Shown here piece by piece: positions 36,641 to 45,058 of a stretch of DNA of 64,000 bases. A program made the position numbers and the translations under genes. Origin of the DNA: Marinomonas sp. SBI8L (GTDB taxonomy: Bacteria; Pseudomonadota; Gammaproteobacteria; Pseudomonadales; Marinomonadaceae); the NCBI RefSeq assembly GCF_001624705.1, contig NZ_JSEO01000007.1, positions 62,001-126,000 on the forward strand, given 5' to 3'. How positions within the stretch are numbered: the stretch's first letter is position 1; each line of letters begins with the position of its first letter. The notes beneath the pieces are model-generated. The model saw nothing but the letters and a program-made list of their open reading frames with translations. It was not told the DNA's origin and did not search any database.

Positions 36641-36700
36641 CTTACCTTACCTTACCTTACCTTACCTTACCTTACTTTACCTTACCTTACCTTACCTTGC
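36641..36700. repeat. (CTTAC)12 pentanucleotide tandem repeat
   Basis: Twelve consecutive 5-bp units: seven perfect CTTAC, one TTTAC (36676-36680), three more CTTAC, and a terminal CTTGC. The array lies in a non-coding gap about 390 bp upstream of a chemoreceptor gene. The nearly perfect units imply ongoing or recent slippage. A change of unit number would not alter a protein but could change spacing of upstream control sites. Confidence 0.97.
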
Positions 36701-37090
36701 CTGCATCAGCTGCATCTTTCTTTTTTAAATCAAGATATGCGAAATTTTTATTTAAACTATGATTAATTATTATTTGTAAGTTTATGTTTTTCTTATTTGG
36801 TTAAATTTTTAATTTAAATTTTTCTATCAAATGAGATTCAAATTTCAAAATGTGAGAAAAACCAACCTAATTATTGATTTAATTGTTTTATTTTCTATTA
36901 TGATGAAAAAAAATTTTCTATAATCGTCCGCCACTGTTACTAAGTGTTATGAAATGTACGCTTTGTTGATGTTGTGTTGTTAGAAAATGAATCTCGCTTT
37001 AGCAAATTAGAATGGCTGTTTAGCTATTTAAATAGTGATTACTTATTTGTTAAAGAAAATTCATTATATTTTTCTTTATAAGGTTTCTAG
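36701..37090 (+). promoter_or_regulatory. AT-rich upstream region of the chemoreceptor gene
   Basis: No gene is visible in this 390-nt stretch. A perfect TATAAT at 36919-36924 is a candidate -10 element, but the matching -35 position is poor, so the promoter is uncertain. AAGG lies 7 nt before the ATG at 37091. The preceding part of the gap (36347-36640) holds the Mpo1 terminator and otherwise nothing I recognise. Confidence 0.35.
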
Positions 37091-38797
37091 ATGAAAATTA
37101 AAACTCGGTTAATTGCTATCCTTGTTGCCATTATGGTACTCATGTTGATTGCAATTCTTTGTCAAAATATTGCTACGTACAAAAATGAAGAACAAAACGA
37201 AAGTAGCCGTACCCGTTATTTATCTTATTTATTAGCTGACGAGTTTAGACAAACATCCTTGGATCTTACTAGATTAAGTCGTACTTATGTGGTTACTGGT
37301 GAGCAAAAGTATTGGGATGCCTATTGGGATATTGCGAAGTGGCGAGCAGGCGATAAAGCCAGACCAAATAATGTGAACCCCGCCTTATATCCAGGCCAAC
37401 GAAAAAAGCAAAGCGATATAATGGAGGAGCTACACTTCTCCAACGCTGAATTCAGGTTACTGGATCAGGCAACAAAAAACTCTAACCTTTTAATTGCAAC
37501 AGAAACTCAGGCAATGGAGTCGATTCGTAAAGGTCGTCTTGTTGAGGGTCCTTTTAAACCTTATCCAGGAGAGTCAGTAGAAGCTTTCGCCGCAAGAATT
37601 GTATTTGATAATCAATATCACCAGGAAGTGAAAGCTATCTTTAGCCCAGTCGATAAGTTCTTTAAAGCGCTGGATCAAAGAACTGCTACCGATTTAGCTA
37701 AATCACAAGGTTCTGCATCGTTGTGGTTAAAAGCGGGTTTTGCCAGTCAAATTATCGTTGCTCTGTTAATCATCAGTTTGATTTTCTTCATCATGCAGGC
37801 GTTATTTAAACCTCTTCAATCAGCGATTAATGCCATGTTGAATATTGGTGAAGGGGATGGTGACTTAAGTAAGCGTCTGAATGATCAGGGGACAAATGAA
37901 TTATCAACGCTAGGGCGCGGATTCAATTTATTTGCCAACCAAATTCAACATGTGGTGATTGAATTGCGCCAAGTGATTGATGATATCTCTTCTTCATCAA
38001 CTCAATTAAGTGCGACCGCTAACTCTACCGACATCGCTGTAGCTGAGCAAAAAGTAGGGATCGAGCAACTGCTGGTGGCATTAGAGCAGATTCTACCGGC
38101 TGTGCAAGAAGTGGCTTCAAATGCGGCTAAAGGTGCAGACTTAGCAAACACCTCGGATCAAGCTGCCAGTAAAGGCTTATTGGTTGTCGATGAAACGATT
38201 CAAAACATCCATCTATTACAATCTGATATTGACAGTGCCGCGGGTGTCATTAACAAACTGGCTCAAGACTCAGATGATATAGGATCTGTATTAGATGTTA
38301 TTCGAGGTATTGCTGATCAGACTAATTTGCTGGCGCTAAATGCAGCGATTGAAGCTGCTCGAGCAGGTGAACAGGGCCGTGGTTTTGCTGTGGTGGCAGA
38401 TGAGGTTAGAACCTTGGCTAAGCGAACCCAAGACTCGACATCTGAGATACAGTTGATGATAGAAAAGCTGCAAACAGGTGCTAAAAATGCGGTAGAGCGT
38501 ATGGATGAAAGTAAATCTCGTGCATTGGCTTGTGTTGGTAATAGCCGTGATTCAGGTAAATCGCTGACTGAAATTACGACATCAGTTGCTTCTATTAGTA
38601 ATATTAACCAGCAAATTGCTGCGGCGACCGAAGAGCAGAATACTGCAATTGAAGAAATACGAAGAACGGTTGAAGTGATTAATGAGCATGTTGAGAGGAC
38701 GGCAGCAGGCTCAAAAGAAACGGCAAATAGTAGCCAGCATACTACTGACTTGAGTTTGAAAATTCAGGCTTTGGTGGGCAAGTTTAAAACGGACTAA
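37091..38797 (+). CDS. Methyl-accepting chemotaxis protein
   Basis: A 568-residue transmembrane chemoreceptor. TM1 is about 8-26, followed by a periplasmic helical sensor of about 190 residues (helical-bundle type, with [15 protein letters not shown]), TM2 (about 215-237), a HAMP domain ([24 protein letters not shown]) and the MCP signalling hairpin with the invariant tip [21 protein letters not shown] and [18 protein letters not shown]. No pentapeptide CheR tether is seen at the C-terminus. The ligand is unknown. It has its own strong terminator, and a CTTAC repeat lies upstream. Confidence 0.96.
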   Translation: MKIKTRLIAILVAIMVLMLIAILCQNIATYKNEEQNESSRTRYLSYLLADEFRQTSLDLTRLSRTYVVTGEQKYWDAYWDIAKWRAGDKARPNNVNPALYPGQRKKQSDIMEELHFSNAEFRLLDQATKNSNLLIATETQAMESIRKGRLVEGPFKPYPGESVEAFAARIVFDNQYHQEVKAIFSPVDKFFKALDQRTATDLAKSQGSASLWLKAGFASQIIVALLIISLIFFIMQALFKPLQSAINAMLNIGEGDGDLSKRLNDQGTNELSTLGRGFNLFANQIQHVVIELRQVIDDISSSSTQLSATANSTDIAVAEQKVGIEQLLVALEQILPAVQEVASNAAKGADLANTSDQAASKGLLVVDETIQNIHLLQSDIDSAAGVINKLAQDSDDIGSVLDVIRGIADQTNLLALNAAIEAARAGEQGRGFAVVADEVRTLAKRTQDSTSEIQLMIEKLQTGAKNAVERMDESKSRALACVGNSRDSGKSLTEITTSVASISNINQQIAAATEEQNTAIEEIRRTVEVINEHVERTAAGSKETANSSQHTTDLSLKIQALVGKFKTD

Positions 38798-38811
38798 TTG
38801 AGATGAATGAA

Positions 38812-38853
38812 AAAAAAGCCCGATTGTTTGAGGTAAAACAATCGGGCTTTTTT
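38812..38853. terminator. Bidirectional intrinsic terminator
   Basis: GCCCGATTGTTT and AAACAATCGGGC form a perfect 12-bp stem with a 6-nt loop, flanked by A- and T-runs. It serves both the chemoreceptor gene and the convergent DUF2750 gene. Confidence 0.95.
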
Positions 38854-38871
38854 ATGCTTTAATCTGCTTGA

Positions 38872-39246
38872 TTAAAGCATAACGCCTATGTCTGTCGCGA
38901 ACTCTTCAGGGCTGACAACAATGCCTTCGCCAGCAAGGTTAGGCGCAATACCTAGGTTAAATCCATCTTTTGCCATGCCAGGTAACCATTTATCGACAAA
39001 GTCAGTAAACTTAATATGTAAAGCTTGGGACTTTTCATATTCGTTTCCACGCCATTGGTTGGCTAGCTCTTGGTCATGCCATATTGGAAGTACCTTGTCT
39101 TTACCAAGATCAACAAGAATACAGCCATCTTCATCATGTAAAACCCAAAGGTCTTTTTGCTGTTTACAGTGGCTCATAATGGCGTCATAACGAGAGTTTG
39201 TTTGAAGACGAAAAAAAGTTTCGATTTGTTGGCTGTCAAAGCCCAT
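38872..39246 (-). CDS. DUF2750 family protein
   Basis: A 124-residue soluble protein. The order RYDAIMSHCKQQKDLWVLHDEDGCILVDLG, VLPIWHDQELANQW, FVDKWLPGMAKDGFNLGI and GEGIVVSPEEFATDI matches DUF2750, whose function is unknown. AGGTA lies about 6 nt before the ATG. It ends against the shared terminator and appears to be monocistronic. Confidence 0.88.
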   Translation of the reverse strand: MGFDSQQIETFFRLQTNSRYDAIMSHCKQQKDLWVLHDEDGCILVDLGKDKVLPIWHDQELANQWRGNEYEKSQALHIKFTDFVDKWLPGMAKDGFNLGIAPNLAGEGIVVSPEEFATDIGVML

Positions 39247-39390
39247 TGCTATACCTATTAGTTTAAAATTTTCATCATAATATCATATTGGATTAGGACG
39301 AAAATCAAAATTTTGAGTTAATTGAAAGAATGATGATTATAGCGGCAGGTGATAATACGCTTTAGCGAAATTAAAAATCCTACCCATTTT

Positions 39391-40407
39391 TTAAGCAAAT
39401 AAAGTATCTATTTGATTTAAAAAATGTTGTCGCCTATCTGGGCTAATCCAAGCACCGTTAAAGCTATTCTTGGCTAATTGTTTTAGCTCATCTTTTGTCA
39501 GTTGTGTTTGCTCTATCAAGGCTTGATAGTTGTCATTCATATAGCCGCCAAAATAAGCTGGGTCATCAGAATTAACGGTTGCCGCTAGGCCTTGATGTAG
39601 CATCTCTTTAATTGGATGCTGGCTCATATCGTCAACAACACAAAGCTTTTGATTTGATAGAGGGCAGACTGTCAAAGTAAGTTGCTCGTGATTAATATGC
39701 TGAACTAGCTCGTCATCTTCTAAACAGCGGTTGCCATGATCGATACGATCCACTTTTAAGTCATTCACCGCTTGCCATATATATTTAGGTGGGCCTTCTT
39801 CTCCAGCATGAGCAGTCACTTTTAGTCCCAGATTTTTGCAGGCTTTAAAGACTCTTAAAAACTTTTCAGGAGGATGGCCAAGTTCTGAACTATCCAATCC
39901 AACGGCATAAATCTTTTCAAGATGAGGAATCGCTTGTTCTAAGGTATTAAAAGCGCTCTCTTCACTTAAATGTCGTAAGAAGGACATGATAAGTTTAAAG
40001 CTCATCCCCCAGTTTGTTTCTGCTTCTTTTAAGGCGCGATAAATGCCATTAATTTGGGTAGAGAAGGAGATGCCTCTTTCAAGGTGACCCTGAGGGTCAA
40101 AGAATATCTCTACATGAACCACGTTTTGGCTATGAACTTTAGTTAAATAGGCTAAAGTGAGTTCGTAAAAATCTTGTTCAGTGATAAGAACTGACATACC
40201 TTGATAATACAGGTCTAAAAATTCTTGTAGATTGCTAAATGAGTAAGCTTGTTTGAGTTGTTCGATTGAGGTGTAAGAGAGGGAGATCTTATTGCGCTGG
40301 GCAAATTCAAACATTTGTTCAGCTTCAAATGTACCTTCAATGTGCAAATGAAGCTCGGTTTTTGGCATGCAAAAAGCAAGTTCTAACAAATTAGATTTTT
40401 CTATCAA
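39391..40407 (-). CDS. Adenine deaminase (adenosine deaminase superfamily)
   Basis: Zinc amidohydrolase of 338 residues, probably converting adenine to hypoxanthine. The zinc ligands are in TELHLHIEGT (about 17-26), in the H of VTAHAGEEGPP (about 196-206) and in the DD of VNSDDPAYFGGY; IDHGNRC carries the catalytic His. The segment FFDPQGHLERGI is typical of the adenine-deaminase subgroup as opposed to adenosine deaminases. The start is a TTG at 40407 with AGGA 7 nt upstream; the first ATG would remove the start of the barrel. It follows xdhC with a 15-nt gap, and hypoxanthine is the substrate of xanthine dehydrogenase. Confidence 0.88.
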   Translation of the reverse strand: MIEKSNLLELAFCMPKTELHLHIEGTFEAEQMFEFAQRNKISLSYTSIEQLKQAYSFSNLQEFLDLYYQGMSVLITEQDFYELTLAYLTKVHSQNVVHVEIFFDPQGHLERGISFSTQINGIYRALKEAETNWGMSFKLIMSFLRHLSEESAFNTLEQAIPHLEKIYAVGLDSSELGHPPEKFLRVFKACKNLGLKVTAHAGEEGPPKYIWQAVNDLKVDRIDHGNRCLEDDELVQHINHEQLTLTVCPLSNQKLCVVDDMSQHPIKEMLHQGLAATVNSDDPAYFGGYMNDNYQALIEQTQLTKDELKQLAKNSFNGAWISPDRRQHFLNQIDTLFA

Positions 40408-40422
40408 GAGGAGGTCCTATTC

Positions 40423-41304
40423 TTATTTTGACTCCGCCTTGCTTTCAGTCTTAACGCTTTGTTCCTGCAGCTTAACATCGTCTATTATATCCAATGACTC
40501 TAATTCAGTATTCTCTGCCTTGTTCTGCTTATTTTCAAGTTCTGCACGTACTTTTAATATGTGAGAAAGTGTTGAAATGGCAATTTCGCCTGGTTGTTTT
40601 GAAATAATTTCAACTTCACCCATAGGGCATTGCATATGAGCAATCTGCTCTTTGTTAAAACCCTTGTCTCTCAATCTATGCTTGAAACGAGCGCTTTTCG
40701 TTTTTGAGCCAATGACGCCTAAGAAAGCACTATCTTCGCGTTTTAAAATTGCTTCACTTAATTCCAAATCTAACTGGTGATTATGGGTAAGGACAAGATA
40801 GTAAGTATTTTCTGGCATATCGGCGATTTCATCGACAGGGTAATCACTGATAATTTGATTTACATGTTGTGGGATATGCTCTGGATATTCATCAGCTCGG
40901 CTATCTATCCAGCTAACTTGGCAAGGAATCTGATTTAGGCAATTGATGATAGCTCTTCCTACGTGACCAGCGCCAAAAATAGCCAAGTGGAATTTAGGTT
41001 GGATCACAGTTTCAAATAAGACGGTTACAAAGCCACCGCAGCATTGGCCTAATGTTGCACCAAGAGGAAAGTCTTGGGTGATAATTTGAGCTTGATTTTG
41101 TTTCAGTTGCTGGCGAGCACTATCAATAGACTTAAACTCAAGATGACCACCACCAATTGTGCCAAAACTGTGATTGGCTGTAACCAGCATACGCGCACCC
41201 ACTTCGCGGGGCGTAGAGCCTTTGATTGAAAGAACAGAGACCATAACAAAGTCTATCCCTGACTGCTCCAATCTCGCTGCTTCTTTGATCCAATGAGTAT
41301 TCAT
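40423..41304 (-). CDS. xdhC: Xanthine dehydrogenase accessory protein XdhC
   Basis: Molybdenum-cofactor insertion/sulfuration chaperone for xanthine dehydrogenase, 293 residues. GSTPREVGARMLV (about 28-40) and GTIGGGHLEFKSI open the protein, with LGQCCGGFVTVLFE (Cys-Cys pair) following. A Rossmann-like domain has LAIFGAGHVGRAIINCL (about 122-138) and FLGVIGSKTKSARFKHRL. The last 35 residues or so form a highly charged tail (rich in Glu, Lys, Gln, Ser) that most relatives lack. The xanthine dehydrogenase subunits themselves are not in the window. Confidence 0.95.
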   Translation of the reverse strand: MNTHWIKEAARLEQSGIDFVMVSVLSIKGSTPREVGARMLVTANHSFGTIGGGHLEFKSIDSARQQLKQNQAQIITQDFPLGATLGQCCGGFVTVLFETVIQPKFHLAIFGAGHVGRAIINCLNQIPCQVSWIDSRADEYPEHIPQHVNQIISDYPVDEIADMPENTYYLVLTHNHQLDLELSEAILKREDSAFLGVIGSKTKSARFKHRLRDKGFNKEQIAHMQCPMGEVEIISKQPGEIAISTLSHILKVRAELENKQNKAENTELESLDIIDDVKLQEQSVKTESKAESK

Positions 41305-41345
41305 ACTTAAGTCTTCTTTATTTGTCGTAAATGAAAAGTGTGCCT

Positions 41346-41372
41346 AAAAGAGGGTAATAGCCACCCTCTTTT
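41346..41372. terminator. Terminator-like hairpin between uraH and xdhC
   Basis: AAAAGAGGGT and ACCCTCTTTT form a perfect 10-bp stem with a 7-nt loop, 11 nt past the uraH stop. Its TTTT/AAAA ends make it usable in both directions. Confidence 0.75.
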
Positions 41373-41383
41373 ATTATATCAAA

Positions 41384-41734
41384 CTAGCTGCCGCGATATG
41401 TGCTGTAGCTATATGGAGAAACTAAAACAGGTACGTGATAGTGGCTAGTTTCATCATTGATACCAAAACGAAGAACAACATCATCTAAAAATAGAGGCTC
41501 TTCTTGTTGAACGCCAAGACGACGGTAATAATCGCCAATTGCAAACTCAAGCTCATATTTGCCTTTAGCAAAGTCTGCCTCAGCTAAAATTGGGCTATCG
41601 CAACGACCATCACTGTTTGTTGTTGTTTCTGCAATGAGTTCTTTTGTGTCGGTAATCTTAAAGAGTTTAATTGCGACACCGCTTGCTGGAACACCATTGG
41701 TTGTATCAAGTACGTGAGTGGTTAAATATCCCAT
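41384..41734 (-). CDS. uraH: 5-Hydroxyisourate hydrolase (transthyretin-related)
   Basis: Hydrolyses 5-hydroxyisourate to OHCU in urate breakdown, 116 residues, the usual length. LTTHVLDTTNGVPASGVAI carries the first active-site His, the Arg is in SDGRCDSPI, and the C-terminal HYHVPVLVSPYSYSTYRGS with the YRGS ending is diagnostic and separates it from true transthyretins. AAGGA lies about 9 nt before the ATG. It is flanked by hairpins, so it may be its own transcription unit inside the purine cluster. Confidence 0.96.
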   Translation of the reverse strand: MGYLTTHVLDTTNGVPASGVAIKLFKITDTKELIAETTTNSDGRCDSPILAEADFAKGKYELEFAIGDYYRRLGVQQEEPLFLDDVVLRFGINDETSHYHVPVLVSPYSYSTYRGS

Positions 41735-41820
41735 GTTACTTTCCTTTCGTTTTTCTTAATTGTGAAATTATAGTTTCATATATTAACCTTGGTAAGAAGA
41801 ATTGGCTAGTATTGCAAACA

Positions 41821-41852
41821 AAAAAGGGGTACCAAATTGTGATACCCCTTTA
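41821..41852. terminator. Intrinsic terminator of the BMP-ABC operon
   Basis: AAAGGGGTA and TACCCCTTT form a 9-bp stem (about 41823-41851) with an A-run on the left, which is a U-tract in the minus-strand transcript. It lies about 25 nt past the stop of the binding-protein gene. Confidence 0.8.
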
Positions 41853-41875
41853 AATTCAACAAAATAGGTTAGAAA

Positions 41876-42943
41876 TTAATTAGGCATTTTAGCCTTGATA
41901 CCTTCTATATACCAGTTTACTTGTGAGAGCTCTTTATCTGTCAGCGTGTGATTAGCTTCAATCACCAGCTTGCCGCTGTTGTCTTTTATCGGACCTGTGA
42001 AAGGTTTAAGTTCACCTGAACGAATAGCGTTATAGGTTTCATCTATTTTAGCTCTTACCTCTATTGGGAGGTTTGTATTAATAGAAGAGACATTTAGCAT
42101 ATCGTCTTTAAAACCACCCCAAAAATCCTGTGGCTTGTAAGTACCATCCATGACAGCTTGAGTGGTTTTTAAATAATAAGGAAACCAGTTATCTCTGATA
42201 GAGAAAATATGCGCATCAGGTGCAAAATGGCTCATATCGGAAGCTTGACCTATGCCTTTAATGCCTCTTTTTTGGGCAGCAATAAGAGGTGCTGGACTAT
42301 CTGTGTGCTGCAGCATGATATCAACACCTTGGTCGATGAGTGCATTAGCGGCATCTGTTTCCTTACCTGGATCGTACCAGGTGTTAACCCAAACTATTTT
42401 AATATCAATATCTGGGTTGACAGTTTTTGCTCCCATATAGACAGCATTGATATCTCTAAATACTTCTGGAATAGGGAAGGAGGCAATGTAACCAATAGTA
42501 TTCGTCTTGGTTAGCATGCCTGCAGCAACGCCAGAAACATAACGGCCTTCATAGGTTCTGAGAGTGTAAGTTCCCATGTTTTTAGAACGCTTATAGCCTG
42601 TAGCATGCTCAAACGTTGTTTTCTTGAAACGCTTAGATACTTTGAGTGTTGGGTTCATAAAGCCAAAGGAGGTAGTGAAAATGAGATCGTTACCGGCTTT
42701 TGCGAGTTGCGTGATAACCCTTTGAGCATCGGCGCCTTCAGGTACGTTTTCAACAAAGGTCGTTTCTATCTTGTCACCGAAAAAAGACTGTAGCTCTTCT
42801 CGCCCTCGGTTGTGCTCATAGCTCCAGCCATGGTCACCAATTGGGCCAACATAAACAAAGCCAACTTTAAAGGGTTCTTCTGCTTGCGCTATGCTAATGC
42901 CAGCAACTAAGCCTAAACCCACTAATAAAGATTTAAATTTCAT
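41876..42943 (-). CDS. BMP-family ABC transporter substrate-binding protein (nucleoside/purine)
   Basis: A 355-residue periplasmic binding protein of the BMP (basic membrane protein/PnrA-like) family that binds nucleosides or purines. A signal peptide (about 1-22, ending AQAEE) is followed by VGFVYVGPIGDHGWSYEHNRG, NDLIFTTSFGFMNP, YIASFPIPEVFRDINAVYMGA and MLQHTDSPAPLIAAQKRGIKG. I start at 42943, where GAAGGAG stands about 5 nt upstream; the upstream in-frame ATG would place the ribosome-binding site inside the gene. It is the last gene of an operon encoding two permeases and an ATPase. Confidence 0.95.
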   Translation of the reverse strand: MKFKSLLVGLGLVAGISIAQAEEPFKVGFVYVGPIGDHGWSYEHNRGREELQSFFGDKIETTFVENVPEGADAQRVITQLAKAGNDLIFTTSFGFMNPTLKVSKRFKKTTFEHATGYKRSKNMGTYTLRTYEGRYVSGVAAGMLTKTNTIGYIASFPIPEVFRDINAVYMGAKTVNPDIDIKIVWVNTWYDPGKETDAANALIDQGVDIMLQHTDSPAPLIAAQKRGIKGIGQASDMSHFAPDAHIFSIRDNWFPYYLKTTQAVMDGTYKPQDFWGGFKDDMLNVSSINTNLPIEVRAKIDETYNAIRSGELKPFTGPIKDNSGKLVIEANHTLTDKELSQVNWYIEGIKAKMPN

Positions 42944-43038
42944 TTTCACTCCTTCGCCCTCAGGCATACTAAGTTTGAAACATTCATTGGGATACTACAA
43001 AGCTTACACATTCCTTAATTGGTTAAGTTGAGCAAATT

Positions 43039-43971
43039 TTAGGCCATTTGCCTTGGGTCAAAAGGTTTACCAAGAGATCTTGGTGCCAAAAGCTTTTCTT
43101 TAAATTTATCTGCACTAATGATGACCATGACTAGCACTGTGGCGACATAAGGCAGCATAGCAAGTAGGTTTGGTGAAATAGACCATCCCATGCCTTGTAA
43201 AACTAGATGCATAATGCTGGCTAAGCCAAATAAATAAGCGCCCAACATTATGTTGCCAATACGCCAAGAGGCAAAAACAACTAATGCTAAGGCTATCCAG
43301 CCACGGCCTGAAGACATATTTTCAATCCACATGGGTGTATAGACTAGCGACATATAAGCACCCGAAAGGCCCGCCATAGCGCCGCCGAACATAATGGCGC
43401 AATATCTTACTCTTAATACTTTTATACCAATTGCATTGGCTGCATGAGGGTTTTCTCCTACCGCTTTTAGCACTAATCCAGTGCGAGTTCTATTCGCCAC
43501 GTAAGCAACTGACCCAGCCATAGCAAAGGACACATATACAAGCAGATCATGGGTGAAAAGTATTTTGCCTAATAGTGGAATATCAGATAACAGAGGGATA
43601 ATAATAGGCTGGAAACCTTGCACTGTTTGTCCGACGACATCAGCTCCAACAAAGGCGCTAAGTCCCGTGCCAAAAATAGTCAGAGCTAGCCCGGTTGCAA
43701 CTTGGTTTGCTCCAAGGTGTAACACTAAAAAGGCAAAGATCAAGCTCATGATCATGCCCATAAAAATAGCACCAAAAATGCCTAAGCCAGCGGAGCCTGT
43801 TGTATAAGCGGCGAGGAAGCCTACAACCGCACCCATCAGCATCATGCCTTCTTGGCCAAGATTTAATACCCCTGACTTTTCACAGATTACTTCACCTAAA
43901 GCAATAAAAAGTAAGGGTGTACCTGTCTTTATGGCTGCAAATAAAATTTGAGTGATAAAATCAATGTCCAT
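43039..43971 (-). CDS. ABC transporter permease, nucleoside/purine type
   Basis: A 310-residue membrane protein with eight or more hydrophobic segments. TPLLFIALGEVICEKSGVLNLGQEGMMLMGA and GMALT-like regions (GLALTIFGTGLSAFVG), AVGENPHAANAIGIKV and MPYVATVLVMV are typical of the BPD_transp_2 permeases found with BMP binding proteins (NupQ-like). GGAG lies about 6 nt before the ATG. It follows the other permease gene by 13 nt. Specificity is inferred from the surrounding purine genes. Confidence 0.94.
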   Translation of the reverse strand: MDIDFITQILFAAIKTGTPLLFIALGEVICEKSGVLNLGQEGMMLMGAVVGFLAAYTTGSAGLGIFGAIFMGMIMSLIFAFLVLHLGANQVATGLALTIFGTGLSAFVGADVVGQTVQGFQPIIIPLLSDIPLLGKILFTHDLLVYVSFAMAGSVAYVANRTRTGLVLKAVGENPHAANAIGIKVLRVRYCAIMFGGAMAGLSGAYMSLVYTPMWIENMSSGRGWIALALVVFASWRIGNIMLGAYLFGLASIMHLVLQGMGWSISPNLLAMLPYVATVLVMVIISADKFKEKLLAPRSLGKPFDPRQMA

Positions 43972-43984
43972 AATTATCTCCAGC

Positions 43985-45058
43985 CTAGTTTTGATATTGG
44001 GAATTTGAAGGAAAGGTTAAGCGATAGTGAATAAAGAAATCGCAGGCAAGCAAGAAGAAAAGTAGAACCCCTTGAAACATGCCGACAACAGCAATAGGAA
44101 TCCCCATTTCAATTTGAGCAAGATCACCGCCCATATATAAAACAGCCATAAAAGTGGCTGAAAGTAAGGCCCCAAGAGGATGTAAACGCCCAAGATAGGC
44201 GACAATGATGGCAGAGTAACCATAACCCGGAGAGATACCAGGGACCAGTTGGCCTATTGGGCCCGCAACTTCAGAAACACCTGCAAGCCCAGCTAGGGCG
44301 CCTGCAAACAACATAACAGCCCAAGTTAACTTTGTTTGGTTAAAGCCTGCGTATCTTGCTGCTGGTTCGTCTGCCCCAAAAACTTTAATCTGAAAACCTA
44401 AATGGCTTTTAGCCAAGACAAAGGCGGCGAAAATGGCGAGCAAAATAGCAAAGATGATGCCTATATGTGCACGACCATCTTCATTTAATAGGGGCAATAT
44501 AGTGGCATCTGAGAAAATAGCCGATTCAGGAAAACCGAATCCATCAGGATCTCTTAATGGACCATGCACGCCCCATAAAAGCAGATAGAGGGCGATATAG
44601 TTAAACATTATGGTGGTGAGTATGAGATTAGAGTTGAATTTAAGTTTTAAGAACGTCGGTATTGCGGCCCAAAGCATACCGCTAAGGATGCCAGCGATTA
44701 AAGTAAGAGGAAGAGCAAACCAAGCTTCAGAATCAACAAATTGAAGCGCCATAGCACTGCCGCCCAATGCACCAATGAGGAGCTGCCCCTCTGCACCAAT
44801 GTTCCATAAATTAGCACGATAACAAAGAGATAGGCCGACTGCGCAAAGGAGTAAGGGCCCCATTTTTACGAGCATTTCGCTGAAGTTGTAAGCATCGGAT
44901 AAAGGCGCTATTAAAAGCAGATGCATGGCTTGTAATGGGTCTTTATCAAGTAAACTAAATAAAATAGAGCCAAAGATAAGAGTAAGGAAAATTGCCAGTA
45001 AAGGTGACGCGAATGTCATTAACTTACTGGGCTCGATACGAGCAGTAACTTGAATCAT
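43985..45058 (-). CDS. ABC transporter permease, nucleoside/purine type
   Basis: A 357-residue membrane protein, the larger permease partner (NupP-like). GLSLCYRANLWNIGAEGQLLIGA (about 75-97), NLILTTIMFNYIALYLL, VFGADEPAARYAGFN and PGYGYSAIIVAYLGRLHPLG are family landmarks. AAGGAGG lies 7 nt before the ATG. Its start overlaps the stop of the ATPase gene by 4 nt, indicating coupled translation. Confidence 0.95.
   Translation of the reverse strand: MIQVTARIEPSKLMTFASPLLAIFLTLIFGSILFSLLDKDPLQAMHLLLIAPLSDAYNFSEMLVKMGPLLLCAVGLSLCYRANLWNIGAEGQLLIGALGGSAMALQFVDSEAWFALPLTLIAGILSGMLWAAIPTFLKLKFNSNLILTTIMFNYIALYLLLWGVHGPLRDPDGFGFPESAIFSDATILPLLNEDGRAHIGIIFAILLAIFAAFVLAKSHLGFQIKVFGADEPAARYAGFNQTKLTWAVMLFAGALAGLAGVSEVAGPIGQLVPGISPGYGYSAIIVAYLGRLHPLGALLSATFMAVLYMGGDLAQIEMGIPIAVVGMFQGVLLFFLLACDFFIHYRLTFPSNSQYQN

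Noticed and set aside
36641-36700. CTTAC array considered as a CRISPR or as a coding repeat
   Set aside because: The units are 5 bp with no spacers, no cas genes are present, and no frame with a ribosome-binding site crosses it.
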